NCBI GenBank assembly: GCA_959022495.1
Contig: CAUEYX010000006.1
Location: forward strand, 108,573 to 172,572
DNA from: an uncultured Lachnospiraceae bacterium
GTDB lineage: Bacteria; Bacillota; Clostridia; Lachnospirales; Lachnospiraceae
Direction: 5' to 3'
DNA: 64,000 bases
Position numbers and translations under genes: made by a program. Positions 51,520-60,800 of this stretch are shown one piece after another. The notes below the pieces were generated by a model. It saw only the letters and a list, made by a program, of their open reading frames with translations, was not told where the DNA came from and did not search any database. Numbering within the stretch: position 1 is the stretch's first letter; each line of letters starts with the position of its first letter.

Positions 51520-52635
51520 CTAGTCTAAATAGTCTCTTAATTTCCTGCTCCGGCTCGGGTGGCGGAGCTTTCTCAGCGCTTTTGCCTCAATCTGGCGGAT
51601 ACGCTCCCTGGTAACGTCAAACTCTTTTCCCACTTCCTCCAGAGTGCGGGCTCTTCCGTCATTCATGCCGAAGCGCAGGCGCAGCACCTTCTGCTCCCTC
51701 TCGGTCAGCGTATCAAGCACCTCATCAAGCTGTTCTTTTAAGAGGGTCTGAGCAGCTGCCTCCGCCGGCACCGGCACATTGTCATCCTGAATAAAATCAC
51801 CCAGATGGCTGTCTTCCTCCTCGCCGATGGGCGTCTCCAGGGATACCGGTTCCTGCGAGATCTTAAGAATCTCACGCACCCGTTCCACAGGCATGTCCAG
51901 TTCCTTTGCGATTTCCTCCGGAAGGGGTTCCCTGCCCAGTTCCTGAAGAAGCTGGCGGGAGACGCGGATCAGTTTATTGATGGTCTCCACCATGTGCACC
52001 GGGATACGGATGGTTCTTGCCTGGTCAGCGATTGCCCGGGTGATCGCCTGGCGGATCCACCATGTAGCATAGGTGCTGAATTTATATCCCTTGTGGTAAT
52101 CAAACTTCTCCACAGCCTTGATCAGGCCCAGATTTCCCTCCTGAATCAGGTCAAGGAAGAGCATTCCCCTTCCCACATACCGCTTTGCAATGCTGACGAC
52201 AAGACGCAGGTTCGCCTCAGCGAGTTCCTTCTTGGCGTCCTCGTCGCCTTCTTCCATTCTTTTCGCAAGCTCGATCTCCCGCTCTGCGTTCAGAAGGGGG
52301 ACTTTTCCGATCTCTTTGAGGTACATGCGCACCGGGTCTTCGATGCTCACGCCTTCCGGAACCGACAAATCGATATTCTCCATATCCACTTCTTCCTCAT
52401 CGGATATGATGTCATCGATATCGACGTCCGCGTCGTCCACATCCGCACTGATGCGGAGCACGTCGATATTATTTGCCTCCAGATAATCGAACACCTTCTC
52501 CATCTGATCGGGATTCAATTCCATGTCTGTAAAGAAATCATTGATCTCCTGAACTTCAAGCACGCTTTTCTTCTTTTTCCCAAGCGCTACAAGGTCATTC
52601 ATTCTGTCCAGAAATTTCTGTGTGTTTTCTTCCAT
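51520..52635 (-). CDS. rpoD: RNA polymerase primary sigma factor
   Basis: A 371-residue sigma-70/SigA. A short acidic region 1.1 (about 1-95) precedes the 1.2 segment PVRMYLKEIGKVPLLN. Region 2 has GLIKAVEKFDYHKGYKFSTY and ATWWIRQAITRAI; region 4 has LRFGMNDGRARTLEEVG and VTRERIRQIEAKALRKLRHP. It lies 57 nt after dnaG, the classical macromolecular synthesis arrangement. Confidence 0.97.
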   Translation of the reverse strand: MEENTQKFLDRMNDLVALGKKKKSVLEVQEINDFFTDMELNPDQMEKVFDYLEANNIDVLRISADVDDADVDIDDIISDEEEVDMENIDLSVPEGVSIEDPVRMYLKEIGKVPLLNAEREIELAKRMEEGDEDAKKELAEANLRLVVSIAKRYVGRGMLFLDLIQEGNLGLIKAVEKFDYHKGYKFSTYATWWIRQAITRAIADQARTIRIPVHMVETINKLIRVSRQLLQELGREPLPEEIAKELDMPVERVREILKISQEPVSLETPIGEEEDSHLGDFIQDDNVPVPAEAAAQTLLKEQLDEVLDTLTEREQKVLRLRFGMNDGRARTLEEVGKEFDVTRERIRQIEAKALRKLRHPSRSRKLRDYLD

Positions 52636-52692
52636 GTGTCCATCCTTCCCTGGCCGGCGCGAAAGCGCGGGCTATCTTGTTTTATTTTATCC

Positions 52693-54468
52693 TTAATCAA
52701 TAGAAATATGCAGTACCCTCAGGTCCTCCAGCTTCCGCTTCTCCTGCATCAGCCGCTGGAGACCTGCCATATCCGCAGGGTTCAGCTCCATCGTCCTGAC
52801 ATCAATACTGTGGGCCTTAACCCGAAGTATGATATCCTTGAGTGCCTGTTCTTCTTCTTCTTTTGAATTGAGCTGGCGTATCTTTGTATGGAAAAGCGAC
52901 GCAGCCTCCCTGTGTTCCTCTTCCTCCGTAAAATGATCCAGTATCTTCGCCGGATTCATTCCTCCGTTTTCATGCTGCTCATATAAAAGTTGAGCGACCG
53001 TGCGGTAAATCTCCCCAGTAAAATCCTCCGGACTTATATACCTGCTGATCTTCCCGTACAGCTTCTCATCCTCGATCATCCATGTAAGGAGCGCTTTCTG
53101 CGAAGTCAGAATACCGTCTTCTTTGGGTTTTGCCGCGCCTTCCGCGCGTTTTGGCCGGCTCACCGGCTTTGCCATCCCGGCGCTGACTGCAGTCTTTGTA
53201 ACCAGCTTTTCCAGGCTCTCCCTGTTGATCTTATAAGCAGAAGAAACAGCTTCTATGTAGTTATTTCTCTCAAGCTCATCCTCGAATCCGAGCAGGCGCC
53301 GCGCGGTCTCCCGGAAAAACTCCGTTTTCCCTTCCGGGGACGCCATATCGTACTCTTTCTCCAGCATCTCAAGACCGAACATAAATCCATTTCTGGCATT
53401 CTGTATCCGCTTCTCATATTCCTCCGCCCCCAGATTTTTAATAAATTCATCTGGGTCTTTGTACGGGTCCATGCGGATCACTTTCGCGGATATTCCCGCG
53501 TCTTTCAAAATGGGCACGGCCCGCAGAGCGGCCCGTGTTCCCGCGTCATCACTGTCGTATGTCAGATAGACTTCCTGCACATACCGCTTAATCAGGGACG
53601 CATGTCCCGGGGTAAGCGCTGTTCCCAGCGATGCCACCGCGTTCGTAAAGCCCGCCTGGTGAAGGGAGATCACATCCATATACCCCTCACACAGCAGAAA
53701 ATACGGTTTCCTTGATGTCCTTGCCCGGTTGAGCCCATACAGATTGCGGCTCTTGTCGAAAACCGGGGTCTCCGGGGAATTCAGATACTTCGGTTTCGCG
53801 TCTCCCATAACCCGGCCGCCGAACCCAATTACCCGGCTGTTTACATCCATGATCGGAAAAATTACCCTGTTCCAGAACTTGTCGTAAACGCCCTGCCGTT
53901 CATCTGTATTTACCAGACCCGCCTGCCGGATCAGCTCCTCACTGTATCCTTTCCCGCGGAGGTATTGATACAGGTCATCACTGTACTTATTCGAATACCC
54001 CAGGCCGAATGCCGTAATCGTCTCATCAGACAGCCTTCTGTCTTTCAAATATGTATAGGCCTGGGTTCCTCTCTCGGATTTTAGCTGTGCATAAAAGTAC
54101 TTTGCCGCTGTTTTATTCACTTCGAGAATCGATGTCTTAAGGTCTGCTTTTGCCTTCGCTTCTTTCGAGTATTCCATCTCCGGCAGCTCAATTCCGGCCC
54201 TGTCCGCCAGGAACTTCACAGCTTCAATAAAAGAGAAATTCTCATATTCCATCAGAAATGTATATACATTCCCACCTGCGCCGCATCCGAAACAGTAATA
54301 CATCTGCTTCTGCCTGCTCACAGAAAATGAGGGAGATTTCTCATTATGGAACGGGCACAGCCCAAAATAAGAACTGCCCTTTTTCTGCAGCCGGACATAA
54401 CCGGAAATTACATCTACTATATCATTTCTTGTTCTTATCTCTTCGATCAGCTCGTCTGAATAGTACAT
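52693..54468 (-). CDS. dnaG: DNA primase
   Basis: A 591-residue primase. It has an N-terminal CHC2 zinc domain (CPFHNEKSPSFSVSRQKQ, then YYCFGCGAGGN), the RNA polymerase core with GFGGRVMGD, TOPRIM with LCEGYMDVISLHQAG and YDSDDAGTRA, and a C-terminal helicase-binding helical domain (about 445-591). Confidence 0.97.
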   Translation of the reverse strand: MYYSDELIEEIRTRNDIVDVISGYVRLQKKGSSYFGLCPFHNEKSPSFSVSRQKQMYYCFGCGAGGNVYTFLMEYENFSFIEAVKFLADRAGIELPEMEYSKEAKAKADLKTSILEVNKTAAKYFYAQLKSERGTQAYTYLKDRRLSDETITAFGLGYSNKYSDDLYQYLRGKGYSEELIRQAGLVNTDERQGVYDKFWNRVIFPIMDVNSRVIGFGGRVMGDAKPKYLNSPETPVFDKSRNLYGLNRARTSRKPYFLLCEGYMDVISLHQAGFTNAVASLGTALTPGHASLIKRYVQEVYLTYDSDDAGTRAALRAVPILKDAGISAKVIRMDPYKDPDEFIKNLGAEEYEKRIQNARNGFMFGLEMLEKEYDMASPEGKTEFFRETARRLLGFEDELERNNYIEAVSSAYKINRESLEKLVTKTAVSAGMAKPVSRPKRAEGAAKPKEDGILTSQKALLTWMIEDEKLYGKISRYISPEDFTGEIYRTVAQLLYEQHENGGMNPAKILDHFTEEEEHREAASLFHTKIRQLNSKEEEEQALKDIILRVKAHSIDVRTMELNPADMAGLQRLMQEKRKLEDLRVLHISID

Positions 54469-54552
54469 GCCATCCCTCCATAAAGAATACCCTATATTAT
54501 ATATTCGACAAAAGTTTTTGCTTTCCTTTATTTTTTTAAATTTTTCCTGATT

Positions 54553-55551
54553 TCAGATTTTCCAAGCTTCCGGGACAAATAAATCCTGAAATTTTTTTAC
54601 TGCGTAAGGGTCCGTCATTCCCGCAATATAATCGCAGACAATCTGCTCTCTGCTGTCTGATGCCTCCAGGGCATTTTTAAACTGCTGGGGCAGAGATTCC
54701 GGATGTCTCATATAGTAATCAAAAAGCTGTTCAACCATATGTACCGCTTTGTCTTCTTCCCCTTTCGCCTTCGGGTTTAGATAAACATTTTCAAACATAA
54801 AAGCCCTGAGATCCCGCATTGCCTTCTCTACATCCGGGGACATGCGGATCTCGGGCCGGTCCATGCTGTTCGTCACCACATCGTGAATGAGCTTATTCAG
54901 CCGTGCCTTGCAGGAACTGCCAAGCACATTCCTTATGTCCGAAGGGATGTCGTCTTCGGTAAGGATTCCTCCCCGTATCGCGTCATCCATGTCATGATAC
55001 ATATAGGCAAGTTTGTCAGAAAGGCGTACCACCCATCCTTCCAGTGTATGAGGATTTCCCGCGGTTTGATGGTTTAAGATGCCGTCACGTACCTCCCATG
55101 TCAGATTCAGTCCTCTTCCTTCTTTCTCAATATGATCTACTACTCTGAGACTCTGCTTATGATGTGAAAAATGATATACCGTGTTGAGCGCCCGCTCCCC
55201 TGCGTGCCCAAAAGGAGTATGCCCCAGATCATGGCCCAGGGCAATGGCTTCCACAAGATCTTCATTGAGCCTCAGCGCCTTTGCGATCGTCCTGGCATTC
55301 TGGGATACCTCCAGCGTGTGCGTCAGCCGGGTCCGGTAGTGATCCCCTTTCGGAAGGAGAAATACCTGGGTTTTCTGTTTCAGACGCCGGAATGCCTTAC
55401 AGTGCAGTATCCGGTCCCGGTCCCTCTGAAAGACCGGGCGGATATCACACTGCGGCTCATCCTGAAGCCTGCCCTTTGAATTTTTATTTAGTGCCGCATA
55501 AGGGCTTAAGTATTCCAGTTCTCGTTCTTCGAGCTGCTCTCTGATCGTCAT
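54553..55551 (-). CDS. dgt: Deoxyguanosinetriphosphate triphosphohydrolase-like protein
   Basis: A 332-residue HD-domain dNTPase. The metal-binding residues are in TRLTHTLEVSQ and ALGHDLGHTPFGHAGE, with the later SDKLAYMYHDMDDA aspartate. The short length and the position just upstream of dnaG match the dGTPase-like group of clostridia. dNTP pool control near the primase gene is the usual reading; substrate specificity is not known. Confidence 0.92.
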   Translation of the reverse strand: MTIREQLEERELEYLSPYAALNKNSKGRLQDEPQCDIRPVFQRDRDRILHCKAFRRLKQKTQVFLLPKGDHYRTRLTHTLEVSQNARTIAKALRLNEDLVEAIALGHDLGHTPFGHAGERALNTVYHFSHHKQSLRVVDHIEKEGRGLNLTWEVRDGILNHQTAGNPHTLEGWVVRLSDKLAYMYHDMDDAIRGGILTEDDIPSDIRNVLGSSCKARLNKLIHDVVTNSMDRPEIRMSPDVEKAMRDLRAFMFENVYLNPKAKGEEDKAVHMVEQLFDYYMRHPESLPQQFKNALEASDSREQIVCDYIAGMTDPYAVKKFQDLFVPEAWKI

Positions 55552-55590
55552 GTTCTCACTCCTCCTCTATGCAGCCGGCCGGGAATGTAA

Positions 55591-57147
55591 TTATTTATCC
55601 TCTTTAAGCCTTGCCTCAATTGCCTCAACCAGTGTCCGGAGAACCTTAACTCTTGCATAATATTTATTATTGCCTTCTACCACAACCCATGGAGCGTAAT
55701 CCGTAGATGTGCGCATCAGCATCTCGTTCACCGCATCCTCATACTGATCCCATTTTTCTCTGTTTCTCCAGTCCTCATCTGTAATTTTCCATTGCTTTTC
55801 CGGATTCTGCTGGCGCTCCCTGAAACGCCTCTCCTGTTCATCTTTGTCAATATGCATCCAAAACTTGATTACAATCGCGCCTGAATCATACAGGTCTTTC
55901 TCCATGTCATTGATCTCTTTGTAAGCACGCTTCCACTCTTCCGTGGTGCAGAAGCCTTCAATCCGTTCTACCATTACACGCCCGTACCATGTCCGGTCAA
56001 AGATAGCCACATGTCCGTCTTTGGGCATTGCCCTCCAGAACCTCCACAGATAGTGGTGTGCTTTCTCAATGTCATTCGGCGAAGCAGTGGGGTTCACCAC
56101 ATAACCACGGGCGTCCATCCGCTCTGTCAGACGTTTGATCGCTCCGCCTTTTCCGCCCGCATCCCAGCCTTCAAATCCAAGCACAACCGGTATCCTTCTG
56201 CGGTACAATTCACCGTGAAGCTTCTCCATCTTCTTTTGGAGTTTATCGAGCCTGGCCTTGTATTCCTCTCTTGTATAATGAAGAGACAGGTCCGCTCTGG
56301 AGAGGATCGATACCTGGAGATCTTTCATTTCCTCATCTGCCGCTCTCGCAATCTCCGCCACTGCCTCTGTTCCCCCCTCGGACAGGGCCTCTTCCTCTGC
56401 TGCCTTCTTCGCTGCTTTTTCTTCTCTTTCTTTCTGTACCTTCTCGATCTGGTCTGCCATAGCCTTGATCACTGTTGTGTAAATCTTAAGCGTGGCAAAA
56501 CGCTTATCCATGGATTCAATGATTGTCCAGGGCGCGTAGTCTGTATCTGTTTTAAAAAGCATATCCTCCATCATCGCCGCATACTCATCATAATGGACAT
56601 TCCGCTCTTTATCTCCCTGGGTTACTCTCCATGCTGTCTCTTTATTCTTCTCCAGCTTCTCAAATCGCTTCTTTTGTTCTTTTTTGTCAATATCGAGCAG
56701 AAGCTTAATAATCAATGTTCCGTCATCAGAGAGCTGCTCTTCAAAAGAATTAATGGAATGAAACGCGTCCGCCAGCTCTTTATTCTTCGTACGTTTCTCA
56801 AACCGATCGATCAAAACACGACGGTACCAGCTTCCATCATAGATGGCAATCCTTCCTTTCGCCGGAGTCTTTGTCCAAAATCTCCACATAAAGGGATGCA
56901 TCCGCTCCTCTTCCGTCTCATTCTTAATCGGGTGCACCTCAAATCCTCTGGGGTCCATGCTCTGGATCAAGCGCCCGATCTGGAGTCCTTTCCCCGATGC
57001 GCCGAAGCCCTCAAAGACAATCATAACCGGAATCCCAAGTGCCTTGCACTCTCTCTGCAGCCTGCCAAGCCTCGCCTCGAGCTGGGGCATTTTCTCTTTA
57101 TATTCTTCCTTAGACAACTTTTTAGTGAGATCAACTTTTTCTAACAT
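55591..57147 (-). CDS. pap: Polyphosphate:AMP phosphotransferase (tandem PPK2)
   Basis: A 518-residue class II PPK2 with two kinase domains (about 10-230 and 285-515) joined by a charged Ala/Glu-rich linker. The C-domain has intact Walker A FEGWDAGGKGGAIKRL and FDRTWYGRVMVER. The N-domain reads FEGFGASGKGLQ and YDGSWYRRVL, lacking the conserved Walker Asp and the DRTW Arg, so it is likely structural, as in other two-domain PPK2s. It would make ADP from AMP using polyphosphate. It is 39 nt upstream of dgt and about 25 kb from the VTC gene. Confidence 0.93.
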   Translation of the reverse strand: MLEKVDLTKKLSKEEYKEKMPQLEARLGRLQRECKALGIPVMIVFEGFGASGKGLQIGRLIQSMDPRGFEVHPIKNETEEERMHPFMWRFWTKTPAKGRIAIYDGSWYRRVLIDRFEKRTKNKELADAFHSINSFEEQLSDDGTLIIKLLLDIDKKEQKKRFEKLEKNKETAWRVTQGDKERNVHYDEYAAMMEDMLFKTDTDYAPWTIIESMDKRFATLKIYTTVIKAMADQIEKVQKEREEKAAKKAAEEEALSEGGTEAVAEIARAADEEMKDLQVSILSRADLSLHYTREEYKARLDKLQKKMEKLHGELYRRRIPVVLGFEGWDAGGKGGAIKRLTERMDARGYVVNPTASPNDIEKAHHYLWRFWRAMPKDGHVAIFDRTWYGRVMVERIEGFCTTEEWKRAYKEINDMEKDLYDSGAIVIKFWMHIDKDEQERRFRERQQNPEKQWKITDEDWRNREKWDQYEDAVNEMLMRTSTDYAPWVVVEGNNKYYARVKVLRTLVEAIEARLKEDK

Positions 57148-57225
57148 AACCTTTCCTCCGTCTCTCTTATTCAGATATTATTGACTGCTTTTTCTAAATT
57201 ATTGTAATTATACCATACAATACAT

Positions 57226-57264
57226 AAAAAAAAGAAAAAATCCTCGAAAGATTCTTTCTTTTTT
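57226..57264 (-). terminator. Terminator after the XRE regulator gene
   Basis: AAAAAGAAAGAATC pairs with GATTTTTTCTTTTT (one mismatch) around a TTTCGAG-type loop, followed by a T-rich stretch on the minus strand. Confidence 0.65.
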
Positions 57265-57270
57265 ACTGTT

Positions 57271-57618
57271 TTATTTATTTCCTTTCTGCTGCTCTCCCAG
57301 CTGTGTCATCAGACAGCGGATCAGCTCCTGGTTCGTTCGGTTTAACTTCTCAAAGGCCAGAAAAAATTCCTTTCCTCTTTCTATCTTCCCTTCCACCTCA
57401 ATGCGGCACTCTTCTGTAAACCTCGCATCAGATAATTTTAATATGTAATCTGCTGATACCCGAAAGAATTTTGACAGATGGATCAAAATATCCGCCGGAA
57501 GGGAATTGATTCCATTTTCTATCCGGCTGATTGTCTGCTGGGAAACATTGATCTGCCCAGCGAGATCTTCCTGCCTGAGTCCTTTCTCACAGCGCAGCTC
57601 TCTAACCCGGTTATCCAA
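57271..57618 (-). CDS. XRE-family transcription regulator
   Basis: A 115-residue protein with an N-terminal Cro/C1 helix-turn-helix (LRCEKGLRQEDLAGQINVSQQTISRIENG, residues about 8-36, in two readable halves) and a C-terminal helical part of about 45 residues, perhaps for dimerisation. It starts at TTG 57618 with AAAGGGTG about 9 nt upstream. It is separated by 166 nt from the FAD oxidoreductase, whose transcript may read into it. Target unknown. Confidence 0.85.
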   Translation of the reverse strand: MDNRVRELRCEKGLRQEDLAGQINVSQQTISRIENGINSLPADILIHLSKFFRVSADYILKLSDARFTEECRIEVEGKIERGKEFFLAFEKLNRTNQELIRCLMTQLGEQQKGNK

Positions 57619-57784
57619 AGTATTTCACACCCTTTAGTATTTTACATTTATTTTAGCTTAAAGAAACGGGTGTGCTATCCAAATGCAATATATTGTGGCA
57701 CTCATATTTAGGATATCACTTTTTGCACCAAAATCTGATAGCGATTCATATACCGAAGAACCCTCTGCTACCGCGGCAGCGTAT

Positions 57785-59086
57785 TTATACACTGCATACT
57801 GCACCATCCTTTTCCATTTTCTTTACAACCTCTCTCCCATCCAGTTCTCGTGGTATTTTTTTCAGCTTCACACACAAGGCGGCCGCTATACCGGCCGCCT
57901 GGCCCATAGCGACACAATTGCCTGTCACACGGTAAGACGCGTGGGCAAGATGAGACCCCGAAATACATCTTCCCGCCACCACCAGATTATCCACTTTCAA
58001 CGGCACAAGGCACCTGTATGGTATCTGATACGATGGCTGAAGCGCATAGCCTGTCTGTTTCTCCTGATCCAGCCCGTCCGTCTGATGGATATCAATCCAG
58101 AACGTAGCAACGCATATCCCATCTTCGAATCTTTTCTGCTGCTCAATATCTTTTTCTGTCAGTACATATTCCCCGATAATCCGCCGGCTCTCTCTGATTC
58201 CTATGTGCGGCCCTGTTGTATCGAGCTGTATATTTTCAAATTGAGGAAGTGTATTCTTCAGAAGCTTTACGAAGCGCTGTACCTCGCGCCTGCCTTCTAT
58301 CTCGGCCTTTGTCAGTTCCTCCGGGTCTACTGCGCTTCTGTTTCTGATATGGATGGACTGGCATATCGCGGTATGTTCTCCCGGCATCCGGAGGACACAT
58401 GGGCGCCGGTAATTAAACGGATAATCTTTGATCCCTTTTCTTTCCAGCCCGCTGTCCAGCATGTGAATCAGTTCATTATCTTCATTATGGGGGAATTTAT
58501 AATAATCCTGTATGTAATCAATATTACTCATGCGGAACATCAATGTCATTGGCTGTACTTCGCTTTTTTCATTTCCGATTTCAAAGGGCGCGCCTGCCCG
58601 TGCGGCTACATCTCCGTCGCCGGTACAGTCTATGACGATATCTGCCAGGAAAACAGTTCTCCCCCCTTTATTCTCGACAACAACACCTTTTATCTCATTT
58701 TTCTCCATGACTACATCTGCAAATAATGTATGGAAAAGTATATGGACTCCTGCGGAGAGCAGCATCTCGTCAAGAATATTTTTCATGGTCTCTATATCGA
58801 ATCCCCACATTTCCGGTCCGTTTTGTATACCCATCTTCTGTTCTTCGATTTTTTCAACGATCTCCCGGCAGATTCCTCCCTTATTTTCATAGTCAAAAAA
58901 TGGATTTACCATTCCTGCTGTCCACATTCCGCCAAGGAAACCATAATTTTCGATAACCAGCACTTTCATCCCGTGCCTTGCCGCTGACAAAGCCGCCCCA
59001 ACTCCGGCGGGTCCTCCGCCGGCAACGATCACATTATATTTACCGCCTATCGGTATCCTTTTATTCTCTGCATAGTATTTGTCCAT
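57785..59086 (-). CDS. FAD-dependent oxidoreductase (PF12831 type)
   Basis: A 433-residue flavoprotein. The dinucleotide fold is VIVAGGGPAGVGAALSAARHG, followed by ENYGFLGGMWTAG. The middle has IVIDCTGDGDVAARAGAPFE, and the C-terminal FAD loop is NLVVAGRCISGSHLAH and GNCVAMGQAAGIAAAL. The family often sits in sugar or sugar-acid utilisation loci. Here it is the last gene of the LacI-controlled ABC operon, 7 nt after the second permease, so it probably oxidises the imported compound or a derivative. Substrate unknown. Confidence 0.9.
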   Translation of the reverse strand: MDKYYAENKRIPIGGKYNVIVAGGGPAGVGAALSAARHGMKVLVIENYGFLGGMWTAGMVNPFFDYENKGGICREIVEKIEEQKMGIQNGPEMWGFDIETMKNILDEMLLSAGVHILFHTLFADVVMEKNEIKGVVVENKGGRTVFLADIVIDCTGDGDVAARAGAPFEIGNEKSEVQPMTLMFRMSNIDYIQDYYKFPHNEDNELIHMLDSGLERKGIKDYPFNYRRPCVLRMPGEHTAICQSIHIRNRSAVDPEELTKAEIEGRREVQRFVKLLKNTLPQFENIQLDTTGPHIGIRESRRIIGEYVLTEKDIEQQKRFEDGICVATFWIDIHQTDGLDQEKQTGYALQPSYQIPYRCLVPLKVDNLVVAGRCISGSHLAHASYRVTGNCVAMGQAAGIAAALCVKLKKIPRELDGREVVKKMEKDGAVCSV

Positions 59087-59093
59087 TTCCCAC

Positions 59094-59933
59094 TTATCCT
59101 TTCACTGAACCCGCTGTCACTCCTGAAACCATATATTTTCCTAAAAAACAGAATATAAAAATTGTCGGTATTACCGCCAGAGTTGCCGCTGCTGTCAGCA
59201 GTCCCCAATCCAGTCCGAAAAATCCCATATAATTATAGATTGACTGTTGTACTGTTCTTAATTCTGTTGAATTAATCATAACTGATGCCACAACAAATTC
59301 ATTCCACGCGCCTATGAAAATGAACAGCGCGGCGGAAGCCATGGAGGTGCGGTTCATTCTCGGAACCAGGCGCAGAATGATATAAGCCCTGGAACATCCG
59401 TCAATCGCAGCCGCCTCCTCTATCTCTACCGGTACCTGTTCAAGTCCCCCCTTCATGATCCAGACTGCCATAGGCAGATTATAAGCAGCATAGAGTATGG
59501 GGAGCGTAAATGGCTTATCAAGCATTCCGATAGAAGACATGTAAATATAATTGGGGATTAAGAGAGCCGCGCTTCCTATTGACAGCGGTATTCCTCCAAT
59601 TACCAGGTAAAACACTGCTTTTCGGCCTCGGAATTCATATCTCTGCAGGGCATATGCCGCCAGCATCCCCAAAAACAAACCGATTACTATAGAAAAAGCA
59701 GAATACAAAATACTGTTTATAATTGTCTTTCCAAAACCGCCTTCAATGATCGTTTTATAATTATCCAGCACAAAATCGAAATCAAAAAACTTCGGCGGAT
59801 AAGCAAAAAGATCTCTTTTTCCTTTAAATGATGTCAAAATTCCCCATACGATAGGCAGTAAATTTACAAATGCGACAGCCAAAAACAAGATTCCTTCCAG
59901 CCCCGCTCTCCAAAATGCTTTCTTTTTTCTCAT
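59094..59933 (-). CDS. Carbohydrate ABC transporter permease, MalG type
   Basis: A 279-residue permease with six membrane helices and the ATPase-contact EAA loop EEAAAIDGCSRAYIILRLVP. The C-terminus ends GKYMVSGVTAGSVKG, as in MalG-type CUT1 permeases. It overlaps the first permease stop by 4 nt and precedes the FAD oxidoreductase. No ATPase gene is in the operon, so a shared MsmX/UgpC-type ATPase is presumably used. Confidence 0.93.
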   Translation of the reverse strand: MRKKKAFWRAGLEGILFLAVAFVNLLPIVWGILTSFKGKRDLFAYPPKFFDFDFVLDNYKTIIEGGFGKTIINSILYSAFSIVIGLFLGMLAAYALQRYEFRGRKAVFYLVIGGIPLSIGSAALLIPNYIYMSSIGMLDKPFTLPILYAAYNLPMAVWIMKGGLEQVPVEIEEAAAIDGCSRAYIILRLVPRMNRTSMASAALFIFIGAWNEFVVASVMINSTELRTVQQSIYNYMGFFGLDWGLLTAAATLAVIPTIFIFCFLGKYMVSGVTAGSVKG

Positions 59934-60787
59934 AACTCGTATTTCACCGCCTTTACATATAATATTACAAATATAATATTAATGATAAAAATAAGGATAG
60001 ACAACGCGCCTGCCGGGCCAAACTGGTAATAATTAAACCCCATCTTGTACAGCTCCAGAGAAATTACATTGGTGGCTTCTCCCGGTCCGCCTCCTGTAAA
60101 AACCATGGGAATAGTCACGTTATTAAAATTGCTCATTGTCAGTACAATCGTAGAGATCAGGATCGGCGTTTTTATCAGGGGAAATTTAATCCGCCAGAAT
60201 GCCTGCCAGCTGTTCGCTCCATCCACTGCCGACGATTCGATCAGATCCTCCGGAATGCCTTTGAGCCCTGCAAGTATCATGACCATCGAGTAACCCACGG
60301 TTCTCCAGGAGATGACAAATATTGTGGCCATAACCGCAGTGCTTTCTTTTGATAATAGATAGACGGAATCGATGCCCAGACAGTTCAGAATGTAATTCAT
60401 CAGTCCCATATCGCCGTCCATAATCCACTTCCAAAGCAGGGCGGCCACCACCATAGAAGTCACCCACGGAATCAGCCCCGTCAGTTCTATGGCATATGCC
60501 ATCAACGGTTTGCGTCCATTGGCCCAGACCGCGAGTATGCCGCCCAAAACCATAGATATCAAAACCGATATCACGGTTATTACCAATGTAATAAAAATCG
60601 ATTTATAAATCTTAGGATCTGCCAGAATCTTTATATAATTATCCACCCCGGCAAAACCTGTGAAACGCATGTAATCTATATCTGATATACTGCAGTAAAT
60701 TGTATAGAACAGGGGAATCACCATAACGAAAGCAATCAGGAGCACTGCCGGCAGAGCCAGCAGCGGTCCTTCATATTTCTTTTTCAC
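59930..60787 (-). CDS. Sugar ABC transporter permease, MalF type
   Basis: A 285-residue permease with six membrane helices and the EAA loop ESSAVDGANSWQAFWRIKFP. The start is taken as GTG 60787: AAAAGGAGG lies 6 nt before it, whereas the in-frame ATGs at 60820 and 60811 lie upstream of that site. This start leaves 13 nt after the binding-protein stop. The partner permease follows with an ATGA-type overlap. Confidence 0.92.
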   Translation of the reverse strand: MKKKYEGPLLALPAVLLIAFVMVIPLFYTIYCSISDIDYMRFTGFAGVDNYIKILADPKIYKSIFITLVITVISVLISMVLGGILAVWANGRKPLMAYAIELTGLIPWVTSMVVAALLWKWIMDGDMGLMNYILNCLGIDSVYLLSKESTAVMATIFVISWRTVGYSMVMILAGLKGIPEDLIESSAVDGANSWQAFWRIKFPLIKTPILISTIVLTMSNFNNVTIPMVFTGGGPGEATNVISLELYKMGFNYYQFGPAGALSILIFIINIIFVILYVKAVKYEL

Positions 60788-60800
60788 AGTCTGCCTCCTT

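Noticed and set aside
51805..52866. A 353-codon open frame on the plus strand, antisense to rpoD and the end of dnaG
   Set aside because: It lies wholly opposite well-supported genes, has no ribosome site, and its composition (many His, Leu, Phe) is that of a mirrored frame.
56011..57144. A 377-codon plus-strand frame antisense to the PPK2 gene
   Set aside because: Fully opposite a gene with clear catalytic motifs; Cys/Leu/Phe-rich mirrored composition and no start signal.
57683..58726. A 347-codon plus-strand frame antisense to the FAD oxidoreductase
   Set aside because: Opposite a gene with intact FAD motifs; no family-like motif and no ribosome site.
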